Of a stretch of 64,000 nt of DNA, positions 1-9,186 are shown in pieces. The translations under genes and the position numbers were made by a program. Where the stretch lies: contig CP018627.1 in assembly GCA_002021875.1 (NCBI GenBank), positions 2,790,001 to 2,854,000 on the forward strand, given 5' to 3'. The notes beneath the pieces were generated by a model. The model ran no database searches and was not told the origin of the DNA. It worked only from the letters and a program-made list of their open reading frames with translations. The number at the start of each line of letters is the position of its first letter. The stretch's first letter is position 1. Source of the stretch: Streptomyces hygroscopicus (GTDB lineage: Bacteria; Actinomycetota; Actinomycetes; Streptomycetales; Streptomycetaceae).

Positions 1-261
1 GTCAATCTGCGTCTGTCAGCACTGGACCGCTCCGGCCTGCCCGAGGACCTGAAGATCACGATCGTCGAGCGCAGCGGTCCCGGTGACCGCGACCCCGTCG
101 ACGCCGTTCTGGACGAAATCGAGGCCCGGCCCGATGTCGACCGGCTGGTCATCGGCATCCGCCGACGATCGCCCGTGGGCAAGGCGCTGCTGGGCAGCGT
201 GAGCCAGCGGCTGCTGCTGGAGAGCAGCGTCCCCGTCGTCGCCGTCAAACCCCCGGTCTGA
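1..261 (+). CDS. Universal stress protein (UspA family), C-terminal part
   Basis: The reading frame is already open at the left edge and closes with TGA at 259-261, so only the last 86 residues are visible. They contain the UspA nucleotide-binding signature: a glycine-rich VIGIRRRSPVGKALLGSVSQ stretch (G-x-x-x-R-S-x-V-G-K then G-S-V-S), followed by the terminal beta strand VPVVAVKP. Usp proteins are small cytosolic ATP-binding stress proteins of about 140-160 residues, sometimes in tandem, so the missing part lies to the left. It is followed by a strong hairpin and then by a gene on the opposite strand, so its transcription probably ends here. The family call is firm; the specific stress role cannot be inferred. 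Confidence 0.85.
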   Translation, partial: VNLRLSALDRSGLPEDLKITIVERSGPGDRDPVDAVLDEIEARPDVDRLVIGIRRRSPVGKALLGSVSQRLLLESSVPVVAVKPPV

Positions 262-269
262 CCGGGCCC

Positions 270-324
270 CGGCGTCGGGAAGGGCCCCTGGAATTCGCCC
301 GTGCCGGGCCCCTTCCCGATGCCG
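270..324. terminator. Hairpin terminator between usp and lacI-type gene
   Basis: An imperfect inverted repeat of about 20 bp, with left arm starting CGGCGTCGGGAAGG and right arm ending CCTTCCCGATGCCG, lies between two convergent genes. No T-tract follows, which is usual in Streptomyces. It could serve both strands. Confidence 0.6.
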
Positions 325-345
325 CGGAGACCGGTGAACCCGAGG

Positions 346-1365
346 TCACGCGCCCGGCCTCGGCGCGAACGTCGAGTCCCTGACCACCAGTTCGGGCTGC
401 AGGACGATCCGCCGGTGCTGATGGTCCTCCGCTTCCTCACCGGTCTCCTCGATGAGCAGCTCGGCCGCCGTCCGCCCCATCCGGAACGCGGGCTGGCGCA
501 CCGACGTCAGCGGCACCGCGGCCGCCGCCGCGAACTCGATGTCGTCGTACCCCACCAGCGCCACCTCCCCCGGCACCGACACCCCGGCCGCGAAAAGGGC
601 CTGCAGCACTCCGAGCGCCAGGAGGTCGTTGGCGCAGAACACGGCTGTTGGACGCGGTGAGATGCCCAGCAGCCGCGCGCCCGCGTCCCGGCCCGAGGCC
701 ACGTCCAGCCGCTCGGCCTCGATGTGCACCATCGCCTCCGTCGCCAGCCTCTCCTCCGCGAACGCGCTGAGCAGCCCGGCGCGCCGGTCCTGGCACTGCG
801 GGAGCAGCATCGGACCGCTGACGTAGACCACGGAGCGGTGTCCCTGGGCGATGAGGTGACGGCCGGCGAGCGCCCCGCCCTCGATGTCGTCGACCGACAC
901 CGAGCAGCCGTCGGCGCTGGGCACCTCGCGGTCCACGAAGACGAACGGGATGTCGTGGCGCCGGAAGCCCTCCAGGTTGGCCCCGGTGACATCGGCCGGG
1001 GTGACCAGCACCCCGCGCACCCGGTGCTCGGCGAAGAGGCTGAGGTAGTCGGCCTCCTCCTCGGGGCTCTGGGCGCTGTTGCACACCATCACCCCCAGCC
1101 CCGCCTCCCGCGCCGCACGCTCCGCACCGCTCGCCACGTCCACGAAGAACGGGTTCGCCATGTCCAGCACCAGCAACGCGATGATGCGGCTGCGCCCCGC
1201 GCGCAGTTGACGCGCGGACTCCTGGCGTACGTAGCCCGTGCGCTCGATGACGGCCTGCACCCGGTCGCGCGTGGCCTCGGCGACCATCTCGGGCCGGTTG
1301 ATCACGTTCGAGACGGTTCCGACGGACACTCCCGCCTGCCGCGCGACGTCCTTGATCCCCACCAT
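346..1365 (-). CDS. LacI-family transcriptional repressor (copy A)
   Basis: A 339-residue LacI/GalR regulator. The N-terminal helix-turn-helix reads IKDVARQAGVSVGTVSNVIN, with the LacI hinge around residues 45-60, then a periplasmic-binding-protein-like sugar domain (IIALLVLDMANPFF, later GYDDIEFAAAAAVPLTSVRQP). I chose the ATG at 1365 because the protein then begins MVGIKDVA, as expected for the family; the open frame extends upstream without similarity. It is the close paralogue of the next gene (1532-2557), and the two recognition helices (VSVGTVSNVINRPE) are identical, so they should read the same operators. Its position beside the rhamnose genes suggests rhamnose control, but the effector is inferred. 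Confidence 0.88.
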   Translation of the reverse strand: MVGIKDVARQAGVSVGTVSNVINRPEMVAEATRDRVQAVIERTGYVRQESARQLRAGRSRIIALLVLDMANPFFVDVASGAERAAREAGLGVMVCNSAQSPEEEADYLSLFAEHRVRGVLVTPADVTGANLEGFRRHDIPFVFVDREVPSADGCSVSVDDIEGGALAGRHLIAQGHRSVVYVSGPMLLPQCQDRRAGLLSAFAEERLATEAMVHIEAERLDVASGRDAGARLLGISPRPTAVFCANDLLALGVLQALFAAGVSVPGEVALVGYDDIEFAAAAAVPLTSVRQPAFRMGRTAAELLIEETGEEAEDHQHRRIVLQPELVVRDSTFAPRPGA

Positions 1366-1531
1366 GCGTCCCACGACCCGGAGCCTCCGTCTTCCCGCGA
1401 CCCACCGCGGTCGCGGGAACATGGTAGTGCTCTGTTCGACCGGTCGGGCAGGACCGGGCCGCCGCTGCGGGCCGCTCGGCACCGCTCCGGGGCCACTCCG
1501 GAGCCGCTCCGGGCCACCGCGGGGCCCCGTC

Positions 1532-2557
1532 TCAGCCGCGGGGGCGGACCAGGCTCGACCCGCGGACGACGAGTTCGGGCTGGAGGACGATCCGCTGGTG
1601 GCGGTGGTCCGCTGCCCGCTCCCCCGTCTCCTCGATCAGCAGCTCGGCCGCCATCCGCCCCATCCGGAACGCCGGCTGGCGCACCGACGTCAGCGGCACC
1701 GCGGCCGCCGCCGCGAACTCGATGTCGTCATACCCCACCAGCGCCACCTCCCCCGGCACCGACACCCCCGCCCCGTACAGCGCCTGCAGCACTCCCAGCG
1801 CCAGCAGGTCGTTGGCGCAGAACACCGCCGTCGGCCGCGGCGACATGCCCAGCAGCCGCGCCCCCGCGTCCCGGCCGGACGTCACATCCAGCCGCTCCAC
1901 CTCGACATGGCGCAGCGCGGACTCACCGAGCCCCTGCTCGCGCAGGGCGCGCAGCGCGCCCTCGCGGCGGTCGCGGCACTGGGCCAGCCGCATCGGCCCG
2001 CTCACATAGGCGAGGGTGCGATGGCCGAGGCCCAGCAGGTGGCGGACGGCGAGCTCGCCACCGGTGACATCGTCGACCGACACCGAACATCCCTCGGCGC
2101 TGGGCAGCACCCGGTCGACGAGGACGAACGGGATGGGCTGCCGCCGGAAGGAGGCGAGGTTGCGCCCGGTCATATCGGCCGGGGTCATCAGCACCCCGCG
2201 CACCCGCTGTTCGGCGAAGAGCCCGAGGTAGTCGGCCTCCTCCTCGGGGCTCTGCGCGCTGTTGCACACCATCACCCCCAGCCCCGCCTCCCGCGCCGCA
2301 CGCTCGGCGCCCCGCGCGACGTCCACGAAGAACGGGTTCGCCATGTCCAGCACCAGCAACGCGATGATGCGGCTGTGTCCGGCCCGCAGTTGACGCGCGG
2401 ACTCCTGGCGTACGTAGCCCAGGCGCTCGATGGTGGACAGCACCCGGGCCCGGGTCTCCTCGGACACCGACTCCGGGCGGTTGATGACGTTGGAGACCGT
2501 GCCGACCGAGACCCCGGCCTCGCGCGCCACCTCTTTGATGCCCACCCCGGGTGCCAT
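1532..2557 (-). CDS. LacI-family transcriptional repressor (copy B), last gene of the rhamnose uptake operon
   Basis: A 341-residue LacI/GalR regulator beginning MAPGVGIKEVAREAGVSVG: helix-turn-helix at about residues 5-25, hinge to about 60, then the sugar-binding domain. It starts only 3 nt after the stop of the secreted propeller gene, so it is translated from the leftward operon rhaT-P-Q-S-M-propeller and would be autoregulated with it. It shares long identical blocks with copy A, for example RIIALLVLDMANPFFVDVA and the stretch ending NSAQSPEEEADYL, so the two arose by tandem duplication. This is the better candidate for the rhamnose repressor because of its operon position. The bound sugar is inferred from context. 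Confidence 0.88.
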   Translation of the reverse strand: MAPGVGIKEVAREAGVSVGTVSNVINRPESVSEETRARVLSTIERLGYVRQESARQLRAGHSRIIALLVLDMANPFFVDVARGAERAAREAGLGVMVCNSAQSPEEEADYLGLFAEQRVRGVLMTPADMTGRNLASFRRQPIPFVLVDRVLPSAEGCSVSVDDVTGGELAVRHLLGLGHRTLAYVSGPMRLAQCRDRREGALRALREQGLGESALRHVEVERLDVTSGRDAGARLLGMSPRPTAVFCANDLLALGVLQALYGAGVSVPGEVALVGYDDIEFAAAAAVPLTSVRQPAFRMGRMAAELLIEETGERAADHRHQRIVLQPELVVRGSSLVRPRG

Positions 2558-2560
2558 CCG

Positions 2561-3991
2561 TCAGGAGGGGAGCGTGAAGTCGATGACACGGAGGGCGGAG
2601 GGTGTGGTGCCGCTGGACCTCCGCTGGTACATGAATGACAGGACGCCGTCCTGCGCGAGCCGGGTGTCGTCCACGACGACCTCGCCGAAGGCGTTCAGGC
2701 CACTGCCGTCGTAGAGGGTCTTCCAGTCCGTCCAGCCCGAGGACTTGGACGCGGCCACGATCCGGCCGTACGGCATCACGGCGTAGGCGTTGTCGTAGCG
2801 GTCGAAGACCAGGTGGCTGCGCTGGGTGGAGCCCGGCGGCACCGGGATCTCGGTCTTCTTCCAGGTGCCGGCGGCGTCCTTGAAGAGGTGGAAGGTGCGG
2901 CCGTTGGCCTTCCGGTCGGCCGCGTAGTCGGTGGTGCACTGTCCGAAGCGGCCGGGCACATAGCTGATCAGGGCGTGTGGCAGTCCGGCGGAGTCGGTGG
3001 CCTGGCTCTCCTGGTTCATCAGCGAGTGGTCGGGGTTCAGCGGGTCGACGACGGTTCCGGCGTCGCCGACCGCCACCGTGTCCGAGCCACCGGTGGTGCC
3101 GACGGCGGTGCCCGCCGCGGTGCGCCAGGTGCGGCCTCGGTCGGAGCTGTAGACATAGCCGGTGTCGTGGTTGGTGAGACCGCCGCTCGCGCACATCACC
3201 GCGTTGTTCTGCTCGCGCCAGGTGTAGAAGGCTTGCAGCCGGCCGTCGGGCCCGTAGTCGATGCCGTGCAGATACATGTTGCGGGCGGTGCTGGAGCCGT
3301 GCTCGCTGGTGTAGGTGCCGGTGGCGGAGGACCATGCGCCGAGCGCCGTCCACTTGCTTCCGTCGTACTCGGCGAGCGCGTTGCGGCCGTTGCCGGAGAC
3401 GCCGGAGCGGTAGCTGAGCTGGAGCCGGCCCTCGGGGGTGGCGATGAACTGGGGGTAGGTGAACTGTGAGGTGAGCGTCAGGCCGTCGAGGGTGGTCTGG
3501 ACGGCGCCGAACTGGCCGGTGGTCCAGGGGTGCCCGGCGGGGTCGTCCACCAGCCCGGTCACCGACTTCACATAGAAGAAGCCGCTGCTGTGGGAGTCCA
3601 TGTTCAGATGCAGTCGGCCGTCGATCCGCGAGATCCCCATGGAGATGACGTTGTGGGAGTCGTCGGCGGTGAGCCGGTGCGGCAGGGTGACGGTCTGCCA
3701 GCTCTGCTGGGCCAGCGCGCGGCGGCCGATGACCGCGCTGCGGTCGGCGGTGTACCAGACGGCGTACTGATAGCCCTTGTAGGTGAGCAGCCCGTTTTTC
3801 TGGAAGGCGTTGTTGTTGACGAGGCCGTCGAACGACTCGAAGTAGACGGCCTTGGCGTCCAGTTGGGTGTCGGCGACCTGGTGCACGGCCGGGCCGGGCG
3901 CGGCGGCGCCGCCCGCACCGGGGGGCGCGGCGCCGAGCAGAGCGGTGGCGAGCAGAGCGGTGGCGAGCGCGACGGCGGCCGGGGGTCTCAT
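2561..3991 (-). CDS. Secreted BNR-repeat (BNR_4-type) beta-propeller protein, candidate rhamnoside-active enzyme
   Basis: A 476-residue exported protein. Residues 1 to about 28 form a Sec signal peptide (MRPPAAVALATALLATALLG, alanine-rich to AGGAAAPG). The mature part resembles the BNR_4 family of seven-bladed propellers: AVYFESFDGLVNNNAFQ near the start, DDSHNVISMGISRIDGRLHL with conserved histidines at about 120, then repeated strand pairs with S/D-x-D-x-G-x-T-W turns (for example SDRGRTWR). Some propellers of this type act on L-rhamnose-alpha-1,4-glucuronate ends of arabinogalactan side chains. The gene sits between rhaM and a LacI gene in the rhamnose operon, which makes a rhamnose-releasing role plausible. 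That is inference; the fold call is the firm part. Confidence 0.72.
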   Translation of the reverse strand: MRPPAAVALATALLATALLGAAPPGAGGAAAPGPAVHQVADTQLDAKAVYFESFDGLVNNNAFQKNGLLTYKGYQYAVWYTADRSAVIGRRALAQQSWQTVTLPHRLTADDSHNVISMGISRIDGRLHLNMDSHSSGFFYVKSVTGLVDDPAGHPWTTGQFGAVQTTLDGLTLTSQFTYPQFIATPEGRLQLSYRSGVSGNGRNALAEYDGSKWTALGAWSSATGTYTSEHGSSTARNMYLHGIDYGPDGRLQAFYTWREQNNAVMCASGGLTNHDTGYVYSSDRGRTWRTAAGTAVGTTGGSDTVAVGDAGTVVDPLNPDHSLMNQESQATDSAGLPHALISYVPGRFGQCTTDYAADRKANGRTFHLFKDAAGTWKKTEIPVPPGSTQRSHLVFDRYDNAYAVMPYGRIVAASKSSGWTDWKTLYDGSGLNAFGEVVVDDTRLAQDGVLSFMYQRRSSGTTPSALRVIDFTLPS

Positions 3992-4084
3992 CTGGGGTCT
4001 CCGTTCTACGTCGGTGGACGGGCCGTGGAGCGGTCCGCCCGGCGGGTGCGGAGCGGGTCCGGGGCATGGGCCCCGGACCGGGAC

Positions 4085-4405
4085 CTATACGAGGTGGAAG
4101 ACCTCCGTGAGCGGCTTCATCGCCTCGTCCGGCTGCGCGCCGTCGAGCGCTTCGAAGAAGGGCGCCATCTCGGCCTGCCACCGGGCGTTGACCTCGGTGG
4201 CGGCCATCGCGGCCTGGGCCGCCTCGAAGTCCTCGGTCTCCAGATAGCCCACCAGCAGCCCGTCCTCGCGCAGGAAGAGCGAGTAGTTGTGCCAGCCGGT
4301 CTCCGCGAGCGCCGCCCGCATCTCGGGCCAGACGGCTTCGTGCCGCTCGCGGTACTCCTCGATCCGGTCCTGGCGGACCTTCAGCAGAAAACACACCCGC
4401 CGCAT
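4085..4405 (-). CDS. rhaM: L-rhamnose mutarotase
   Basis: A 106-residue protein, the usual family length (about 104). It interconverts the alpha and beta anomers of L-rhamnose so that the isomerase is supplied with its preferred form. The Tyr18 and His22 of the family are present at exactly those positions (IEEYRERHEAVWPEM), along with the conserved GWHNYSLFLRED segment and the NARWQAEMAPFF motif. It starts 13 nt after the stop of the binding-protein gene, so it is co-transcribed with the transporter. Its presence marks the ABC transporter as a rhamnose system rather than one for ribose or another sugar. Confidence 0.95.
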   Translation of the reverse strand: MRRVCFLLKVRQDRIEEYRERHEAVWPEMRAALAETGWHNYSLFLREDGLLVGYLETEDFEAAQAAMAATEVNARWQAEMAPFFEALDGAQPDEAMKPLTEVFHLV

Positions 4406-4418
4406 CGCCGGACCGCCC

Positions 4419-5498
4419 TCAGAAGTCGAACTTGTCGATGTTGGACTTGTCGAAGACGGTGGGCGGGCCGAGGATGATCTCGCCGTTCTCGCCGACCGTG
4501 TACTCGCCCAGCTTCCCGGCCTTGAACTTCTCCCCCTCGGCCCCGGTGATCTGCCCGGAGGCGAGCGCGGCCGCGGCGTACGAGCCGAGGTAGCCGAGCT
4601 TCTTGGGGTCCCAGAGCGAGAACTGCGCGACGGTGCCGTCCTTGACGTACTTGCGCATCTGGTTGGGCGTGCCGAGTCCGTTCAGCACGACCTTGCCCTC
4701 GTACGAGGAGCCGCTGATGTAGCGGGCGGCCGCGGCGATGCCGACCGTGGTGGGCGCGATGATGCCCTTGAGCTTCGGATACGCCTTGAGCAGGCCCTGG
4801 GTCTCCTGGAAGGACTTCTGGTCGTCGTCGTCCCCGTACACCGTCTTGACCAGCTTCATGTTCTTGTAGGCGGGCTTGCGCAGCTCGTCCTGCATGAAGC
4901 GGATCCAGGTGTTCTGGTTGGTGGCGTTCTGGGTGGCGGACAGGATCGCGATCTCGCCCTTGTAGTCGAGCTGCTTGGCGAGGTGCTGGACCTGGCTGCG
5001 GCCGATCTCCTCGGAGCCGGCCTGGTTGATGAAGAGCTGACGGCAGGCCGGGGCGGTGTCGGAGTCGTACGCCACCACCTTGATGTCCTTCTTCATGGCC
5101 TGCTTGAGCGGGCCGCAGACCGCGTTGGGGTCGTTGGCCGCGATCAGGATGGCGTCCTGGCGCTGCTGGACCAGGGTGTTGATGTACGTCACCTGGGAGG
5201 AGGCGCTGGCGTCGGACGGGCCGACCTCCTTGCCCTTGCCGCCGAACTCCCCGGCGGCCGTGATCCCCGCCTGGTCGATGAGCTTCTCGTACGGGTTGTT
5301 GATCTGCTTGGGCAGAAAGGCCAGCTTGAGGCCCTTCTTCAGGGGTGCGCCGGGGTCGGCCTTGGCGTCGGTCCTGGCGGGGCCGCTGTTGTCGCTGTCC
5401 TTCTTGGTGGTGCCGCCGCAGCCGGCCAGGGCCACGGCCAGGGCACAGACCGCGGCGGCGGTGGCGGCGGCGCGGCGGCGCGCGGGAGAGCTCTTCAT
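4419..5498 (-). CDS. rhaS: Rhamnose ABC transporter, substrate-binding lipoprotein
   Basis: A 359-residue class-I periplasmic-binding protein. The signal peptide ends in the lipobox LAGC, with lipidated Cys27, so the protein is tethered outside the membrane. Typical features follow: LAFLPKQINNPYEK at the first strand, ILIAANDPNAV, VVAYDSD, and the C-terminal DGTVAQFSLWDP. It binds rhamnose and delivers it to the two permeases encoded upstream. I chose the ATG at 5498; the frame stays open far upstream but without any similarity. The 29-nt gap from the permease stop and the same orientation place it in the operon. Rhamnose specificity rests on the neighbouring rhaM, isomerase and kinase genes. 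Confidence 0.92.
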   Translation of the reverse strand: MKSSPARRRAAATAAAVCALAVALAGCGGTTKKDSDNSGPARTDAKADPGAPLKKGLKLAFLPKQINNPYEKLIDQAGITAAGEFGGKGKEVGPSDASASSQVTYINTLVQQRQDAILIAANDPNAVCGPLKQAMKKDIKVVAYDSDTAPACRQLFINQAGSEEIGRSQVQHLAKQLDYKGEIAILSATQNATNQNTWIRFMQDELRKPAYKNMKLVKTVYGDDDDQKSFQETQGLLKAYPKLKGIIAPTTVGIAAAARYISGSSYEGKVVLNGLGTPNQMRKYVKDGTVAQFSLWDPKKLGYLGSYAAAALASGQITGAEGEKFKAGKLGEYTVGENGEIILGPPTVFDKSNIDKFDF

Positions 5499-5527
5499 GG
5501 GGAGACCTTTCGCGGTGCGTGGGTGGA

Positions 5528-6499
5528 TCAGCTGGTCGAGGCGGCGGCGCGCCGGTGACGCCAGGCGCTCACGGTGGTGATCAGGCGGGGGGTGAGGACG
5601 GAGGCCACCAGCAGCAGCCCGGTGACGATCACCTGGACCTCGTTGGCCACGTCGTTGAGGGTCAGCAGGTTCTTCAGGACGCCGATGAGCAGCACCCCGG
5701 CGACGGCGCCGAACAGCGTGCCTTTCCCGCCGTCGAAATCGACGCCGCCCAGCAGGACGGAGGCGATGACGAGCATTTCGAAGCCCTGGCCGTTGTCGGC
5801 CCGCGCGCTGCCGTACCGCAGGGTGAACACGACCCCCGCGAAGGCCGAGATCAGCCCGCTGACGACGAACAGCAGCAGCTTGACGCGCTTGACGCGGATG
5901 CCCGCGAAGTACGCGGCGTCCTCCTGGGCGCCGATGGCGAACAGCGACCGGCCCAGGCCCGTGGCGTGCAGCACCACGGCGGCGATGGCGGCCAGCACGA
6001 TGAACAGCACCACCGGATAGGTGAGGAAGGTGCCGGGCACGGTGGTGGTGTCCACGGCCCACTTGGCGTACGTCTCGGGGAAGTCGGTGATGGCGCCCGT
6101 GCCGAGCACCACCGAGGCCAGCCCACGGTAGAGGGCGAGCGTCCCGATCGTGACGGCGAGCGAGGGCAGCCCGACCCGGGTCACCAGCCAGCCGTTGATC
6201 AGCCCCCCGGCCACCCCGACCAGCAGCACGACCGGCACGATGGTCTCGAACGCCCAGCCCGCGTCCCACAGTTGGCCGGTCAGCGCGCTCCCCAGGCCGA
6301 GCATCGAGGCCACCGACAGATCCACCTGCCCGGCCACCACCAGCAGCGTCATCGGCAGCGCCATCAGCGCGACCTCGGCGATGTCGTTGAAGGCGAAGGC
6401 GAGGTTGTCGCGGCTCGCGAAGCCGTCCGTGGTGCCGAGGCCGGTGAGGAAGACGGCCACCAGCAGCACCCCGACGGCGGTGTCCCACCTGAGCTTCAT
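5528..6499 (-). CDS. rhaQ: Rhamnose ABC transporter permease, second subunit
   Basis: A 323-residue inner-membrane permease of the RbsC/AraH type with 8-10 hydrophobic segments. Family motifs include AGQVDLSVASMLGLGSALTG near residue 55, GLPSLAVTIGTLALYRG near 115, and the C-terminal GTLFGAVAGVLLIGVLKNLL. The start ATG at 6499 overlaps the stop of the preceding permease (ATGA), which indicates translational coupling. With the other permease it should form a heterodimeric channel powered by the tandem ATPase. The P/Q naming follows operon order in rhizobial rhamnose transporters and is by analogy. Confidence 0.9.
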   Translation of the reverse strand: MKLRWDTAVGVLLVAVFLTGLGTTDGFASRDNLAFAFNDIAEVALMALPMTLLVVAGQVDLSVASMLGLGSALTGQLWDAGWAFETIVPVVLLVGVAGGLINGWLVTRVGLPSLAVTIGTLALYRGLASVVLGTGAITDFPETYAKWAVDTTTVPGTFLTYPVVLFIVLAAIAAVVLHATGLGRSLFAIGAQEDAAYFAGIRVKRVKLLLFVVSGLISAFAGVVFTLRYGSARADNGQGFEMLVIASVLLGGVDFDGGKGTLFGAVAGVLLIGVLKNLLTLNDVANEVQVIVTGLLLVASVLTPRLITTVSAWRHRRAAASTS

Positions 6500-7539
6500 C
6501 GAGCGCTCCTCTTCCTCAGCGCACGGGTCATGCGCACCCTCACGATCCGGTCCACGCTGATGGCCGCCAGCAGCAGCGCACCCGCGATGGCGTCCTGCCA
6601 GAAGGAGTCGACCTTCAGCACGGCCAGGGCACTGCCGATGGTGGTGAGCAGCAGCGCGCCCAGCGCCGCGCCCCACACCGTGCCGGTGCCGCCGACGATG
6701 GCGACGCCACCGACCACCACCGCGCTGACCACCGTCAGCTCCCAGCCGTGGGCGTTGTCGGCGACGACGGTGCCGAAGCGGGCCAGCCACAGCGCGCCCG
6801 CGAAGCCCGAGACGGCGCCGGAGAACAGATACGCACCGAGCACCCGCCGCCGGATCGGCACCCCGGCCAGCCGGGCGGCCTCCGGGCTGGAGCCGATGGC
6901 GTACAGCTCACGGCCGCTGCGGTAGGTGCGCAGGACGTACGCGGTCGCGGCGAGCACCGCGAAGGCGATCAGCGGGAGATACGGAATGCCCAGCACGCTG
7001 CCGCTGCCCAGGTCCAGCACGGACTGCGGCACATCGGCCGCGTTGATCTGCTCCCCTTGCGCCCACCAGTAGTCGACGCCCTGGATGATGTAGAGCATCC
7101 CGAGGGTCACCACCAGCGCGGGCACCCGGCCGAAGCTCACCAGCGCACCGCTGACGATGCCGCAGCCCGCGCCGACGAGGAGGCCGAGCAGCAGAACCGT
7201 CAGCACCCCGTGGTCGGTGCCGGAGACGAACTTCCCGCAGGCGAAGGCGGACAGGCCCACCACGGAGCCGACCGACAGATCGATATTGCGGGTGATGACC
7301 ACCACCGACTGCCCGACCGCGAGCAGCACCAGGATCGCGGCGTTGAGCAACAGGTCCTTGATGCCCTGGTCGTTGAGGAAGCGCGGCTCGGCGATCCAGG
7401 TGAACAGCACCAGCAGCAGGAGGGCGCCGGCGATGCTGATCTCCCGCGCGCGGAAGACGGCGTCGACGAGCGAGCGCGCCGAGCGCGCCGTCTCGGGCGC
7501 GGCGGCGGGTTTCCCGGGTTTCTCGACGGTCACGCTCAC
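6496..7539 (-). CDS. rhaP: Rhamnose ABC transporter permease, first subunit
   Basis: A 347-residue permease of the same family as the next gene. An N-terminal cytosolic stretch ([18 protein letters not shown]) precedes the first membrane helix. Motifs include [17 protein letters not shown] near residue 85, [18 protein letters not shown] near 140 and the conserved [22 protein letters not shown] near the C-terminus. I chose the GTG at 7539 because it forms a GTGA overlap with the stop of the ATPase gene, which matches the coupling seen downstream. It has weak identity to the other permease, as expected for heterodimers. Confidence 0.9.
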   Translation of the reverse strand: MSVTVEKPGKPAAAPETARSARSLVDAVFRAREISIAGALLLLVLFTWIAEPRFLNDQGIKDLLLNAAILVLLAVGQSVVVITRNIDLSVGSVVGLSAFACGKFVSGTDHGVLTVLLLGLLVGAGCGIVSGALVSFGRVPALVVTLGMLYIIQGVDYWWAQGEQINAADVPQSVLDLGSGSVLGIPYLPLIAFAVLAATAYVLRTYRSGRELYAIGSSPEAARLAGVPIRRRVLGAYLFSGAVSGFAGALWLARFGTVVADNAHGWELTVVSAVVVGGVAIVGGTGTVWGAALGALLLTTIGSALAVLKVDSFWQDAIAGALLLAAISVDRIVRVRMTRALRKRSAR

Positions 7540-9098
7540 GTCCGTGTCCTTTCGCCGGTGAGGCCCGTGACGTCGGTGTCGTGGGTGTCGCCGGTGAGCC
7601 CTGTCGCGGCGGCCATGACGGACTCCTCGGTGGCCTCGGCGCGCGGGATCTCGGCGACCAGCCGGCCCTCGTGCATCACCAGGACCCGGTCGGCCATGCC
7701 CAGCACCTCGGGCAGATCGGAGGAGATCATCAGCACCGCGAGGCCGTCGGCGGCCAGCGACGACAGCAGCCGGTGCACCTCGGCCTTGGTGCCGACGTCG
7801 ATCCCGCGCGTGGGCTCGTCGGCGATGAGCACCGTGGGCTCGGTCGCCAGCCACTTGGCGAGCACGACCTTCTGCTGATTGCCGCCGGAGAGCACCCCGA
7901 CGTGGTCGGCGAGGCTGCCGTACTTCAGCTGGAGCCGGACCGCCCAGTCGGCCGCCCGGCCGCGCTCCAGCGCCCGTCGCACCAGCCCCGCGCGGCCCAG
8001 TTGGTCGAGGCCGGTCAGCCCGATGTTCCGTTCGATGGACATCTCCATCACCAGGCCCCGCTGGCGCCGGTCCTCGGGGACGAGCGCGAGCCCGGCGTCC
8101 ATGGCGGCGGTCGGCGAACCGGGCCGCAGCACCGTCCCGTCGACCCGCACCTCGCCCGCGTCCGCCCGGTCCACGCCGAAGACGGCCTGGGCGACCTCGG
8201 TGCGCCCGGCACCGACCAGCCCGGCGAGCGCGACGATCTCACCGCGCCGCACCTCGAAGGAGACGTCCCGGAAGACGCCCTCACGGGTCAGCCGCCGCAC
8301 CGACAGCGCGGTTTCGCCGACCCGGCTGTCCTGCTTGGGGTAGAGCTCGGCCAGATCCCGGCCCACCATGCGGCGGACCAGATCGTCCTGGGTCAGCCCC
8401 GTCAGCGGCTCGGAGGCCACCCACCGGCCGTCCCGCAGGATGGTGACCCGCTGGCACAGCTCGAAGATCTCCTCCAGGCGGTGGGAGATGAAGAGCACGG
8501 CGGCGCCCTCGGCGCGCAGCGTCTCGACGACCGAGAAGAGCCGGGCGGTCTCGCTTCCGGTCAGCGCCGCCGTCGGCTCGTCCATGATCAGCACCCGGGC
8601 GTCGAAGGAGAGCGCCTTGGCGATCTCGACGATCTGCTGATCGGCGATGGACAGGCCCCGGGCGGGCCGGTCCGGGTCGAGGTCGACGCCGAGCCGCGCC
8701 ATCAGGGCGGCGGTGGAGGTCCGTACGGCCTTGTGGTCGATCCGGCCGAGGGCCCGGCGGGGCTGACGGCCCATGAAGATGTTCTCGGCGATGGACAGAT
8801 CGGGGAAGAGCGTGGGCTCCTGGTAGATGACGGCGATGCCGACGTCGCGCGCGTCGGCGGGGCCGTGGAAGACCACCGGCTCGCCGTCCAGCAGCACCCG
8901 GCCGGAGTCGGGCCGGTGCACCCCGGCGAGGGCTTTGATCAGCGTCGACTTACCCGCCCCGTTCTCACCCGCCAGGGCATGGGCCTCACCGGCGAAGAGC
9001 TCGAGCGAGACATCGCGAAGGGCCCGTACGGCGCCGAAGGATTTGTTCACCCCCTCGAGGGCGAGGACCGGCACACCGGTCGAAGCAGGCTGGCTCAC
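7536..9098 (-). CDS. rhaT: Rhamnose ABC transporter, tandem ATP-binding protein
   Basis: A 520-residue sugar ABC ATPase with two fused nucleotide-binding domains, as in RbsA/XylG. Domain 1 has Walker [10 protein letters not shown] near residue 45 and DEPTAALT. Domain 2 has a non-canonical Walker A (GLVGAGRTE, arginine replacing lysine, normal for this family), LSGGNQQKV and [10 protein letters not shown]. The GTG start at 9098 is preferred because AGGAG lies 6-7 nt before it; an in-frame TTG at 9143 falls inside the operator and has no ribosome site. This is the first gene of the leftward operon. The name follows the rhizobial system and is unrelated to the E. coli RhaT symporter. Confidence 0.92.
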   Translation of the reverse strand: MSQPASTGVPVLALEGVNKSFGAVRALRDVSLELFAGEAHALAGENGAGKSTLIKALAGVHRPDSGRVLLDGEPVVFHGPADARDVGIAVIYQEPTLFPDLSIAENIFMGRQPRRALGRIDHKAVRTSTAALMARLGVDLDPDRPARGLSIADQQIVEIAKALSFDARVLIMDEPTAALTGSETARLFSVVETLRAEGAAVLFISHRLEEIFELCQRVTILRDGRWVASEPLTGLTQDDLVRRMVGRDLAELYPKQDSRVGETALSVRRLTREGVFRDVSFEVRRGEIVALAGLVGAGRTEVAQAVFGVDRADAGEVRVDGTVLRPGSPTAAMDAGLALVPEDRRQRGLVMEMSIERNIGLTGLDQLGRAGLVRRALERGRAADWAVRLQLKYGSLADHVGVLSGGNQQKVVLAKWLATEPTVLIADEPTRGIDVGTKAEVHRLLSSLAADGLAVLMISSDLPEVLGMADRVLVMHEGRLVAEIPRAEATEESVMAAATGLTGDTHDTDVTGLTGERTRT

Positions 9099-9130
9099 GG
9101 AGTCTCCTGACGCATACCCAGGGCGGGAAA

Positions 9131-9186
9131 TGAAATGTTTCAATGCTGGATTCCGGGAAGCTAGCCGCGCACTTTGCGGCCGTCAA
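9131..9186 (-). promoter_or_regulatory. Leftward rhamnose promoter with LacI operator O1
   Basis: Reading leftward, TTGACG (9181-9186) and TAGCTT (9158-9163) are separated by 17 bp, a good vegetative promoter. TGAAATGTTTCA (9131-9142), a 12-bp palindrome with one mismatch, lies about 10-20 nt downstream of the expected start of transcription. Its arms TGAA/TTCA match the other two operators of the locus, so a bound LacI protein would block rhaT transcription. Confidence 0.7.

Noticed and set aside
1923..4394. Leftward open frame of 823 codons across the propeller and LacI genes
   Set aside because: It is an out-of-frame shadow with Arg/Pro/Gly-rich composition; the true genes in other frames have family motifs.
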